Source: Planctomycetota bacterium (GTDB lineage Bacteria > Planctomycetota > UBA1135). Taken from it: a DNA stretch of 64,000 bases. Numbering within the stretch: the stretch's first letter is position 1; each line of letters opens with the position of its first letter. Position numbers and translations under genes: made by a program. Location of the stretch: NCBI GenBank assembly GCA_004295085.1, contig SHNF01000009.1, positions 496,001 to 560,000 of the forward strand. Direction: 5' to 3'. The notes beneath the pieces were generated by a model. That model made no database searches. It had not been told where the DNA came from and worked only from the letters and a program-made list of their open reading frames with translations. Shown here piece after piece: positions 17,342 through 24,293 of the stretch.

Positions 17342-19855
17342 TCACGGGGGGGATCCTCGTACGCAACGGAATCCCACTGTGGGGACTCGAATGTGCAGCG
17401 GCGCCATGGCATACGTGGTCAGCCCATGCGTGCGCAGGTCCTCCAGGCTGTGCTGGAAGGACATGCCGCGCGTATAGCGCATCTCCTCAAGGACGACGGC
17501 TCCCGCCGGGCCCCACGTGCAGAAGGGCGTCGCTGTCCATTCCATCACACCCCATAGGGTGAAACGCAGACCGTAGGGGCCGAGGAACGCAGCTTCCTCA
17601 GGGTCGTCAATCGGCAACAGGTGCCCTGTTTCATCGTGCTTTGCTGGAGGGCTGCATACAGCGCCAGCCAGGCGCGCCTCAAAGCGTTCGAGCTGCAGCG
17701 GCCTTTCCCCCCACGGGAACTTCTCCATCCACGGTCCGCGAGTGGCGACTTCGCGCTCGGCGTAGGTCGGAAGGCGCTTGCCCTTCCATTCCGCATAGGC
17801 TACTGCCTCGTCCCATGTGATGCCGGTTGCAGGAAGAGTCGGCCGGTTCTCGGCAAAGCCGGGAGCCCACGTCCACGGGCACGCACGGCCTGTCGCCCGG
17901 CAAAACTCGGCAAACTCGCCCACGGACACCGGGTTCTCATCCACCCAGAAGCCGCAATAATCGACATCGAACACGCTTGCTTGCATCGGACCGACTTCCT
18001 GGTCGAGCGTTACGCTCAGCGATATCGTGCCTTCGGGAACATGGCGCATTCTGGCAGGCTGCGCCTCAAACATGTCCAGGCGCAGTTGCACCACGTGCCG
18101 CGGCGTCCTCAAATCAACGCGGCGCATGATGTCGCACCATCGGCCATCCTCCAGCACGGCCACAAAGCGGTAATCACCCGGCTGCAGCGCGTACTCTCTC
18201 AGCGGAGCGCTGCCGATCAGCGTCAAAGGAGCAAAACCAGAGAATGGGCTCTCGGCAGTGCGCGCCATGTACAACGCCGCATCGGCGCACCCGTCCGCGG
18301 CCTCGAACGAGATCGTCGCTACACTCAGGAAGTCGGCCGCCTCGATGGCGCCCGCGCCATCCTGGAGAGCCACGCCGCGTCCGACGCTATAGAGCAGCGT
18401 GCCCTGAAGGATCTTCTGCGAGTCCTGCGTGCGGAAGGGCCCGGAGTCGGAGGCGGACTGGCCGAGGCCGTCTCTGACCTGATCCAATCCCGCCTGCATG
18501 AGGTGCTCGGCCAACCGCACGCGGCGCGCGCGCAGTGCATCGAGGCGGGCGGCGTTGGCAGCGCTCATGCGCGTTCGCTCGCGGCCGAACTCATCGACGC
18601 TCGCGCTGAAGCGAAGCACGCCTTGGACGTCGGTGGGATCGATGGCGGTGGCCTGTGCTTCGAGGCGCTGTAGTTGAGCATCGACGTGCCGGCGCTGCTG
18701 CCACGCGAGAGAGAGCAGGCCTACCACAAGGACACCAGCGGCAATGCTGGCGCCAGCGATGAGAAGGCGACGCCGACGATATGCCCAACGCAGTCCGATG
18801 GTCACTGGATGCGGAGCCGTGGCGCTGATGGCATGATGTGTCAGGAAGGCGTGCAGGTCGGCAGCAAGATCCGCCGCAGATTGGTAACGCAAGGCGGGCG
18901 ACTTCTCGAGCGCCTTGGCGCAGATCAGGGCCAGATCGCTGGGCACGGCCGGGTTGCGCAGCCGGGGATCACGCGGCGGCTTGTGCTGGATGTTGAGCAG
19001 CACCTGCGGCGCGCTCGGAGCGTCAAAGGGCCGGACGTGCGTCAAGCACTCGTAGAGGATGACGCCCAGGGAGAAGATGTCCGTGCGCCGGTCCACGGTC
19101 CCTGTCGCGATGGTCTGTTCCGGGCTCATGTAATTGGGAGTGCCTTCGACGTCGTCCTGCGCGGTCAGGCTCGCGTGCTCCGCCAGCTTGGCCAGACCGA
19201 AGTCGACCAGCCGCGGCTCTCCGTCCATGCCGAGCAGGATGTTCTGCGGCTTGACGTCGCGGTGGATCACCCCGTTCCCGTGGGCGTGGTGCAGGGCACG
19301 CGCCAGCTTCAGGACTAGCGTGGCGGCAACGCGCGGCGACATCGCGGCATCGCGCGCCAACGACTGGGCGAGGGACATGCCCTCGACATACTCCATTGCG
19401 ATGTATGCGAGGGGCCCATCGGTGCCCACCAAGTAGACTTGGACGATGTTCGGATGCCGCAAGCGGGCGACCGCCGGACCTTCCCGCTCGAAGCGGCGCG
19501 CCTGTCGCTGCGAGCGCCTGGCCAGCGGGGAGAGGACCTTCAGGGCGACGAGCCGGTCCAGAGACAATTGGCGCGCCTTGTAGACAGTGCCGCTACTGCC
19601 ACCGCCGAGCTCATGGAGAAGGATGAAGTCGCCGATGCGTTCGCCGCAGACGCTGTCGGCTCCCAAGTCGCGCTCCTGTGACGGAGCCATGAATTGATCA
19701 GCGCAGCCATAGTGCTGCAGCAGCTGCGACACCTCTGCCAACAGATCGGCATCAGCGCCACAGGAGCGTTCCAAGAAAGCGCGCCGTTCCTCCGAAGGCA
19801 GGTCCAGGGCTCCGAAGAGGATCTGCTTGATGCGGTGCCAGCGCTCAGGGTTCAT
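17342..19855 (-). CDS. Transmembrane Ser/Thr protein kinase with C-terminal FGE-sulfatase-like domain
   Basis: 837 residues from the ATG at 19855 (MNPERWHRIK), which overlaps the end of the sigma gene. The kinase domain spans about 75-340: glycine loop LGGGSSGTVY, VALKVLS Lys, HRDVKPQN catalytic loop, VDFGLAK, and GTPNYMSPEQ. A transmembrane helix follows near 372-392 (LLIAGASIAAGVLVVGLLSL), then an uncharacterised segment, and a C-terminal formylglycine-generating-enzyme-like domain (about 610-835) with YCGFWVDENPVSVGEFAEFC, ITWDEAVAYAEWKGKRLPTY, FPWGE, GVMEWT and GFRCVRG. The FGE-like fold here is probably a sensor or ligand-binding module rather than a sulfatase activator. The N-terminal ~70 residues resemble the sigma/kinase-linked 'RW.RI..LF..AL.L...ER..FL' leader of this kinase class. 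Confidence 0.9.
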   Translation of the reverse strand: MNPERWHRIKQILFGALDLPSEERRAFLERSCGADADLLAEVSQLLQHYGCADQFMAPSQERDLGADSVCGERIGDFILLHELGGGSSGTVYKARQLSLDRLVALKVLSPLARRSQRQARRFEREGPAVARLRHPNIVQVYLVGTDGPLAYIAMEYVEGMSLAQSLARDAAMSPRVAATLVLKLARALHHAHGNGVIHRDVKPQNILLGMDGEPRLVDFGLAKLAEHASLTAQDDVEGTPNYMSPEQTIATGTVDRRTDIFSLGVILYECLTHVRPFDAPSAPQVLLNIQHKPPRDPRLRNPAVPSDLALICAKALEKSPALRYQSAADLAADLHAFLTHHAISATAPHPVTIGLRWAYRRRRLLIAGASIAAGVLVVGLLSLAWQQRRHVDAQLQRLEAQATAIDPTDVQGVLRFSASVDEFGRERTRMSAANAARLDALRARRVRLAEHLMQAGLDQVRDGLGQSASDSGPFRTQDSQKILQGTLLYSVGRGVALQDGAGAIEAADFLSVATISFEAADGCADAALYMARTAESPFSGFAPLTLIGSAPLREYALQPGDYRFVAVLEDGRWCDIMRRVDLRTPRHVVQLRLDMFEAQPARMRHVPEGTISLSVTLDQEVGPMQASVFDVDYCGFWVDENPVSVGEFAEFCRATGRACPWTWAPGFAENRPTLPATGITWDEAVAYAEWKGKRLPTYAEREVATRGPWMEKFPWGERPLQLERFEARLAGAVCSPPAKHDETGHLLPIDDPEEAAFLGPYGLRFTLWGVMEWTATPFCTWGPAGAVVLEEMRYTRGMSFQHSLEDLRTHGLTTYAMAPLHIRVPTVGFRCVRGSPP

Positions 19856-20438
19856 CGAAGTGCTGCCGGAGTCTGGACCGGGCGAGCTCCCAGTCACGTT
19901 CGGCCGTGCGCTTGGAGATCCCCAGAGCCCTGGCCGCCTCTTCAACCGTGCAGCCGAGGAAATAACGCAGCTCCACGAGGCGCACGAGATCCGGGTCCAG
20001 TACTTCGAGCTCCTCCAGGGCCTCGTTGAGAGTGAGCAAGTCGTCCGGTAGTGCGCTGAACGCTGCGCCGGCGTCGTCGAGGGGCAGTCGGCGCATGCCG
20101 CCTTGGCGTTTGTTGCGCTGCTTGCCGCGTGCGTGGTCGATGAGAATGCAGCGCATGGCGCGCGCCGCCACGTGGAGGAAGTGATTGCGGTCGTTCCACG
20201 CGGTCTCAGGACCTTTTCTCAACTTGAGGTAGGCCTCGTGCACCAGAGCGGTCGGCTGCAAGGTATGGTCTGGCCGTTGCTGGCGCATCAAGGCCGAGGC
20301 CAAAGCATGCAGCTCGCGGTAGAGCAACAGCAGCACACGGTCCTGGATCTCCGGGTGCGCAGAATTCGCGGCCCGCAGGATCTGGGTGATTTCCGCATCC
20401 GTGAAGTGCGAGTCGTGCGGGATGGGTGATTCGGACAT
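19845..20438 (-). CDS. ECF-type RNA polymerase sigma factor (kinase-linked type)
   Basis: 197 residues from the ATG at 20438 (MSESPIPHDSHF). Region 2 is covered by LLLLYRELHALASALMRQQR and TALVHEAYLKLRKG...FLHVAARAMRCILIDHARGK, the pattern of the ECF group described as TIGR02999/Sigma70_ECF, common in planctomycetes and acidobacteria. Region 4 is LNEALEELEVLDPDLVRLVELR followed by TVEEAARALGISKRTAERDWELA. It overlaps the kinase gene by 11 bp, so the pair is one transcription and translation unit, and the kinase probably controls this sigma factor by phosphorylation; that is known in principle for some kinase-linked ECFs and inferred here. Confidence 0.9.
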   Translation of the reverse strand: MSESPIPHDSHFTDAEITQILRAANSAHPEIQDRVLLLLYRELHALASALMRQQRPDHTLQPTALVHEAYLKLRKGPETAWNDRNHFLHVAARAMRCILIDHARGKQRNKRQGGMRRLPLDDAGAAFSALPDDLLTLNEALEELEVLDPDLVRLVELRYFLGCTVEEAARALGISKRTAERDWELARSRLRQHFDEP

Positions 20439-20792
20439 GGATGAAGAGCAGGCGGCCTGTGCGAGGGCTCGGCTGGAGGCATCTGGCGCGGTGACTCTCG
20501 CCGGCGTGCCGGCGCAGGCGGCAGTCGTCCTCGCCATAGTCTAGAACGATCTTAGCACGCGCCGCCCGCCATGGAATGCGAGGACATCGTGATGAGATCG
20601 ACGCCCCGTTCGTGATAGGTGTTGCCAGACAATCGAAGCCGCGCCCGGTGGTACACCCGCGCGCATGCGTAACGATGCATCACGCCACGGTCCGCCGGGG
20701 AAGGCAGGGACCCCGAGCTAAAGTCCCTGGAGCCGACGCGTACCGGCCCCAGGGAGAGTAGGTCTTATGCGCGGATGAATCGCGGCGCGCGG
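20439..20792. other. Gene-free stretch upstream of the ECF sigma gene
   Basis: About 350 bp. The side near 20793 holds the terminator of the small secreted protein gene (20725-20754). The rest should contain the promoter of the sigma-kinase operon, but I see no convincing -35/-10 pair and no ORF with coding character. Confidence 0.4.
20725..20754 (-). terminator. Hairpin after the small secreted protein gene
   Basis: On the minus strand CCCTGGGGCC (20754-20745) pairs with GGCTCCAGGG (20734-20725) with one G-U wobble and a 10-nt loop, followed by ACTTTAG. It lies 39 bp past the stop of the 20793 gene. The U-tract is weak. Confidence 0.55.
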
Positions 20793-21200
20793 CTAGTTGC
20801 TCAATACGAGGAAGTCGAAGTAACTGTCGGCGAGCCCGTTGATGCCGCCATTGCTGGTCTGGGCGTCGAAACGGGTCGTCACCGTGAAGCCGTTCGTGGT
20901 CTTGCCAGAAACCGAGGCGAACCCCACGCCGCAGGTGGCCTGCACGACGTAGTCGGTGTGCGGACGCGGCGAGGAGAACTTCACCTCGTACGTACCGGCG
21001 GCGATGTGCAGGACTTGACTCACGTTCACCGGACGGCTCACAAGCCCGACCGGAGAAACGACGCCGGATGCAACGAAGTTGTACGGCGGAGACGCGAGTG
21101 CGGGAGCTTCCGTGCTGGGATTGCGGTCCAGCGAGCCGGCATAAGCCGCCGCGCCGCACAGGAGCAATGAAGCAAGGAGCGAGAGAATGCGAAGGTTCAT
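20793..21200 (-). CDS. Small secreted beta-rich protein
   Basis: 135 residues from the ATG at 21200, which begins a clean signal peptide (MNLRILSLLASLLLCGAAAY, cleavage near AYA). The mature ~110 residues form a compact beta-rich domain: AAGTYEVKFSSPRPHTDYVV, then TNGFTVTTRFDAQTSNG and a terminal YFDFLVLSN. This layout ('G.Y.v.F..p..d..Y.V ... GF.v ... F.v') resembles the small domains at the ends of phage tail fibres and other surface-binding proteins; the likeness is by eye only. It is flanked by its own hairpin terminator and by the terminator of the beta-barrel gene, so it is monocistronic. Confidence 0.7.
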   Translation of the reverse strand: MNLRILSLLASLLLCGAAAYAGSLDRNPSTEAPALASPPYNFVASGVVSPVGLVSRPVNVSQVLHIAAGTYEVKFSSPRPHTDYVVQATCGVGFASVSGKTTNGFTVTTRFDAQTSNGGINGLADSYFDFLVLSN

Positions 21201-21327
21201 GGGTTTGATGAAAGAAGGTGTTTTGTGATTTGGCTGCGCAGACAATTGCGTCGCCTCAATCTGTACCAACGTCACAACATGAAGCTTCCCGCCAGAAACT
21301 TGCGGAATGCGAGGCGCAAGACAAATA

Positions 21328-21349
21328 GGGGGCCAGCATGCTGGCCCCC
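21328..21349 (-). terminator. Hairpin terminator after the beta-barrel gene
   Basis: Perfect stem GGGGGCCAGC / GCTGGCCCCC with a 2-nt (or larger) loop; on the minus strand it is followed by TATTTGT. It sits about 50 bp after the stop at 21398. Confidence 0.7.
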
Positions 21350-21397
21350 GCGAGACATGGTGATAGTGAGGCTGCCGGAACTCCTCCCCTCGTTCCG

Positions 21398-22216
21398 CTA
21401 GAACGTGAGTCCGACGCCGAAGAATGGCCCCGTGAACTCGAGCGTTGCGTCGAGATCGTGCGGGCTGTCCGGAATGGGGCCCTTGAAGTCCAGTGAGGTG
21501 GCGCGGTAGCCGATGATGGCCTCGAGCGGGTCGATAGGATTCCAATGGGCGGCCACCTGGGCGTCGTAGAAGGTCGCGTCGTAGTCATCGACGTCCACGC
21601 TCATGCCGGTCAGCTCACCGCCGATCCGCAACGCGGGGAAAACCTGGATGTCGGCGCGGACGCCGAGGACAGGGACCGGAAACTTCTCGTTCAGCGCAGT
21701 GGTCGCGCCGGAGCTCACGTCCGTCAGGCGCAGATCCATTTCGAAGTAGTGCGCTCCGACCAGGACGCCCAGGCGGCCGGCCGGGCCGTTCAGCAGATCG
21801 ACGCCGACGGTGCCGCGCAGCCCGCGCACTTCGAAGTCCGACTGGACCGCCCCGTCGAAGGCCTCTCCCAGGTAGAACCCGTTGAAGCTGCCGTCCCCGG
21901 TTTCGGCGTATTGGAAGCCGGAGAACGCCAGCTCGAGCGGCGCGGTGCCGAGCCGGATTTCCGCGGCTGGAGACAGGGAGGGCGCGCCTTGACCAACCTG
22001 CTCCAGGTCGAACTCCCCGGTCAGGGTGCCGGAGGCGGTCGTGGAGGTGGTCTTGAGCCGACCGCTGAGCGCCGGGGCATAGCCGCCTGCGAATGCGTTG
22101 GCGTGCATGCCGCTCCAGGAGGATTCACCGGGCAGCACACACGCAGGGGCGAGTGCTGCCACGGCCAGAATGGGAACGATACGTTGCATGTGCGTGTCCA
22201 CGGCAGATGAGGTCAT
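21398..22216 (-). CDS. Outer-membrane beta-barrel-like lipoprotein or porin-like protein
   Basis: 272 residues from the ATG at 22216, which overlaps the stop of the upstream gene (ATGA); an alternative ATG at 22189 begins right at the signal (MQRIVPILAVAALAPACVLP), whose ALAPAC could be a lipobox. The remainder is a series of amphipathic strands (LELAFSGFQYAETGDGS, RLGVLVGAHYFEMDLRLTDV, LRIGGELTGMSVDVDDYD, EAIIGYRATSLDFKG) and ends in GVGLTF with a terminal Phe, typical of barrel proteins inserted in the outer membrane. No substrate can be guessed. Partner of the small lipoprotein before it. Confidence 0.75.
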   Translation of the reverse strand: MTSSAVDTHMQRIVPILAVAALAPACVLPGESSWSGMHANAFAGGYAPALSGRLKTTSTTASGTLTGEFDLEQVGQGAPSLSPAAEIRLGTAPLELAFSGFQYAETGDGSFNGFYLGEAFDGAVQSDFEVRGLRGTVGVDLLNGPAGRLGVLVGAHYFEMDLRLTDVSSGATTALNEKFPVPVLGVRADIQVFPALRIGGELTGMSVDVDDYDATFYDAQVAAHWNPIDPLEAIIGYRATSLDFKGPIPDSPHDLDATLEFTGPFFGVGLTF

Positions 22217-22668
22217 GAGTTCGCGCCGCCGGCGTTCAGCTCGGAGTCGACGCGAAAGAACAAGCGTGCACAAACTTCTTCGACCAGGCCGGCGTCGGGA
22301 TCGGTCCGGAACCAGGTGCCGTCGTCGCGCTCTTCCACGAGCAGCGTGAATCGCACCAGGGTGCCGGCGGGGCGGGTGCGCACCGATGCAGCGACCTTGC
22401 GCCGCAGATCGGTGTCGAAGTCGCCGTCGAAGCCACCGCTCTCGTCGTACTCCGCTTCGATCGTTCCGGTCTCGGTATCCGACACGCGCACGAGGTAGCC
22501 CTCGTCCTGAAGGGCGTGGACCGTGGCCAGGAACACGTCCTTGTACGTAGCCTTGAAAGTGGAGGACGTGAGAACCTCGCGCGCTGTGGAGGACAGCTCC
22601 GTGAGCGTCGAGGAACAGGAAACGCCGATGGCGCCGAGCAGGACGAGGATGGACGTGGACCGAAACAT
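22213..22668 (-). CDS. Small lipoprotein of unknown function
   Basis: 151 residues with a lipoprotein signal (MFRSTSILVLLGAIGVSC, lipobox IGVSC). The mature part is an alpha/beta domain (FKATYKDVFLATVHALQDEG, YLVRVSDTETGTIEAEYDES, TLVRFTLLVEERDDGTWFR) resembling the small periplasmic lipoproteins that model trace amounts of membrane stress or assembly factors in other phyla (DUF3568-like layout: 'v..a...aL...Gy.v...d...G.i.a'). That link is tentative. Translationally coupled to the beta-barrel gene, so the pair probably works together at the outer membrane. Confidence 0.7.
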   Translation of the reverse strand: MFRSTSILVLLGAIGVSCSSTLTELSSTAREVLTSSTFKATYKDVFLATVHALQDEGYLVRVSDTETGTIEAEYDESGGFDGDFDTDLRRKVAASVRTRPAGTLVRFTLLVEERDDGTWFRTDPDAGLVEEVCARLFFRVDSELNAGGANS

Positions 22669-22772
22669 GGCGAGAAGTGATCAGCAAAGTGGGGCAGCGA
22701 TGAGGGACAACGCGTCCGCGTCGCAAGGCGCGCAGTTCCCGCTCCCTGGGCGAATAACGCCGGCTCAGCGCT

Positions 22773-22814
22773 GAATCCGCCAAACACTCAGGCTGCAAAA
22801 AGGGTGGCGGATTC
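22773..22814. repeat. Long-loop inverted repeat
   Basis: Perfect 10-bp arms GAATCCGCCA (22773-22782) and TGGCGGATTC (22805-22814) around a 22-nt loop containing AAAAAG. It lies in the 268-bp gap between the small lipoprotein gene (its start at 22668) and the frameshifted gene's end. Could be an operator or an RNA structure; nothing else in the gap looks like a gene. Confidence 0.5.
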
Positions 22815-22910
22815 CGGGCACCACTGTCGTTTGCGGCCCCATGCGGCAACGTCTCGGCCTGCCGGGAATCCAGGCGGTGCGCGGGCCCGTCCAGGCGCCG
22901 CGCGCTGGAG

Positions 22911-22931
22911 GCGCGGTCCTGGTGACCGCGC
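22911..22931 (-). terminator. Hairpin after the frameshifted secreted gene
   Basis: Perfect 8-bp stem GCGCGGTC / GACCGCGC with a 5-nt loop, starting 5 bp past the stop at 22937. No U-tract follows, so termination efficiency is uncertain. Confidence 0.45.
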
Positions 22932-22936
22932 GGGAC

Positions 22937-23660
22937 CTACAAGCTCACGCGGATGAACTTCGGCAGATACCAGTCGGCGTGGTTGAGCAGCTCGCCGAAG
23001 TCCAGGGAGTTGACGCTGTAGCCGATCAGCAGCTCGCCCGGCTGCGACAGGTGGGGGTGCGGGATCGGGTTGTAGGTCAGGATGTTGGGGCTCAGGTCCA
23101 GCTCGGGCGTGCGGTAGAGGACCTTGGGCGGGGTGAAGGGGCCCGCAGGGCCGTCCGCGAAACGGGCGTGGATGAGACCACCCAGGTCCAGGTACAGCGC
23201 GATGACGCGGCCGTCGCCGAGGATGTCCAGGTAGAGCCCGCCGGTGACATCGGCGAACAAGGGGTGGGACGCGGCGATGTCGGCGACCCAGTTCGTGCCG
23301 TCCCAGAAGCGCCAGGCGGAGGCGTCCTCGATATCTGCGGGCAATGTCCGGCACACGAGCAGCTTCTTGCGCAGCCCCTCCTCGTGCCCGTAGACGTACA
23401 GGTAGCCGTCCGGATGCGGCGCCAGAACCGAGAACGTGTTGTTGACGATGGTGCTGCCCGGCTGGCGCACGCCCATCATGTCCACTTCACCGACCCAGGC
23501 GTCGCCGAGCGTGAAGAGCGTGCGAGTGGACACGCCCGAGCCATGAGCTTGGACGCCGTTCAGGGGGATGGAAATCGCCCCGTTGGAACTGCACGGACGC
23601 CGCCGCGCAGGGGATGGCGAGCCCGAGAAACAGAGGCAGCACGCGGCCGCGCGGGCGCAT
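22937..23660 (-). pseudogene. Frameshifted secreted DUF4185/DUF5005-like protein
   Basis: An ATG at 23660 opens a good signal peptide (MRPRGRVLPLFLGLAIPCAA, then ASVQFQ). Within a few codons the protein-like sequence moves to another frame: NGAISIPLNGVQAHGSGVST, then TLFTLGDAWVGEVDMMGVRQ, and on to the stop at 22937. That body resembles DUF4185/DUF5005 secreted beta-propellers related to glycosidases ('DGa.Si.L..g..lW.fGDtwvG', VNNTFSVLAPHPDGY, LFADVTGGLYLDILGDGR). The two frames join near 23570-23600. Either a real frameshift inactivated the gene, or the sequence has an indel error there. The body is otherwise intact over about 210 codons. Confidence 0.65.
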
Positions 23661-23694
23661 GGCGCCCGGACAAAGGCCTCCGGGGGCTGGCGTC

Positions 23695-23715
23695 GTATGC
23701 ATCCATAGTGCATAC
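23695..23715. promoter_or_regulatory. Palindromic operator upstream of vapBC
   Basis: GTATGCA (23695-23701) and TGCATAC (23709-23715) form a perfect 7-bp inverted repeat with a 7-nt spacer, ending just before the vapB start codons at 23718/23724. VapBC complexes autorepress by binding such palindromes at their own promoter. Confidence 0.7.
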
Positions 23716-23723
23716 TGATGCAT

Positions 23724-23921
23724 ATGAGGACGACGCTCAACATCGACGAAGGCCTGCTCCGAAAGGCTGCGGCTCTGACCGGGATACGGGAGAAGACCGC
23801 CCTGGTGCGGTTGGGGCTGGAAGCGCTCATCTCGCGGGAGCGCGCGCGCCGCCTGGCCGCCCTCGGCGGCACGGAGAAGAAGCTGCGGCCCATCCCGCGC
23901 CGCCGTCCGGGGGCCGCGTGA
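23724..23921 (+). CDS. vapB: VapB-type antitoxin
   Basis: 65 residues; start at 23724 (MRTTLNIDEGLL) fits the family start, though an ATG two codons earlier is possible. The sequence MRTTLNIDEGLLRKAAALTG, then IREKTALVRLGLEALISRE, matches the ribbon-helix-helix VapB group (DUF2191) that binds DNA with its N-terminal strand and neutralises VapC with its C-terminal tail. Its TGA overlaps the vapC GTG (GTGA), the standard coupling. The upstream palindrome would be its operator. Confidence 0.9.
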   Translation: MRTTLNIDEGLLRKAAALTGIREKTALVRLGLEALISRERARRLAALGGTEKKLRPIPRRRPGAA

Positions 23922-24274
23922 TCCTGGTCGACACCTCCGTGTGGGTGGATCACTTGCGCAGGGGGAGCACGGACCTGGCGGCCTTGCTGGACCGGGGGGA
24001 GGTGTGCTGCCACCCCTTCGTGATCGGGGAGTTGGCATGCGGCAACCTGCGCCGGCGGGCCGAGGTGCTGGCGCACTTGCAGGCCTTGCCGCAAGCCAGC
24101 CTGGCCGACCACGAGGAGGCGCTGCAGTTGTTGTCGGAGCAGGAGCTGCACGGAGTAGGGCTCGGCTGGATCGACATCCACCTGCTGGCCTCCGCCTTGC
24201 TGTCCGGATGCCGGTTCTGGACGCATGACAAGCACCTGGCGGCGGCTGCGCGCGACCTGCGGTGCGGCGCATGA
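23918..24274 (+). CDS. vapC: VapC toxin, PIN-domain ribonuclease
   Basis: 118 residues from the GTG at 23918. PIN-domain acidic residues are all visible: LVDTSVWVDHL (first Asp), VIGELACGNL (Glu), GWIDIHLLASALL (Asp) and FWTHDKHLAAAA (Asp). These hold Mg for cleavage of tRNA or rRNA when the antitoxin is degraded. Normal length, intact active site, and paired with vapB, so it is probably functional. It lies 19 bp before the converging end of the alpha/beta hydrolase gene. Confidence 0.93.
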   Translation: MILVDTSVWVDHLRRGSTDLAALLDRGEVCCHPFVIGELACGNLRRRAEVLAHLQALPQASLADHEEALQLLSEQELHGVGLGWIDIHLLASALLSGCRFWTHDKHLAAAARDLRCGA

Positions 24275-24293
24275 GAAGGGGGACGAGGGCGCC

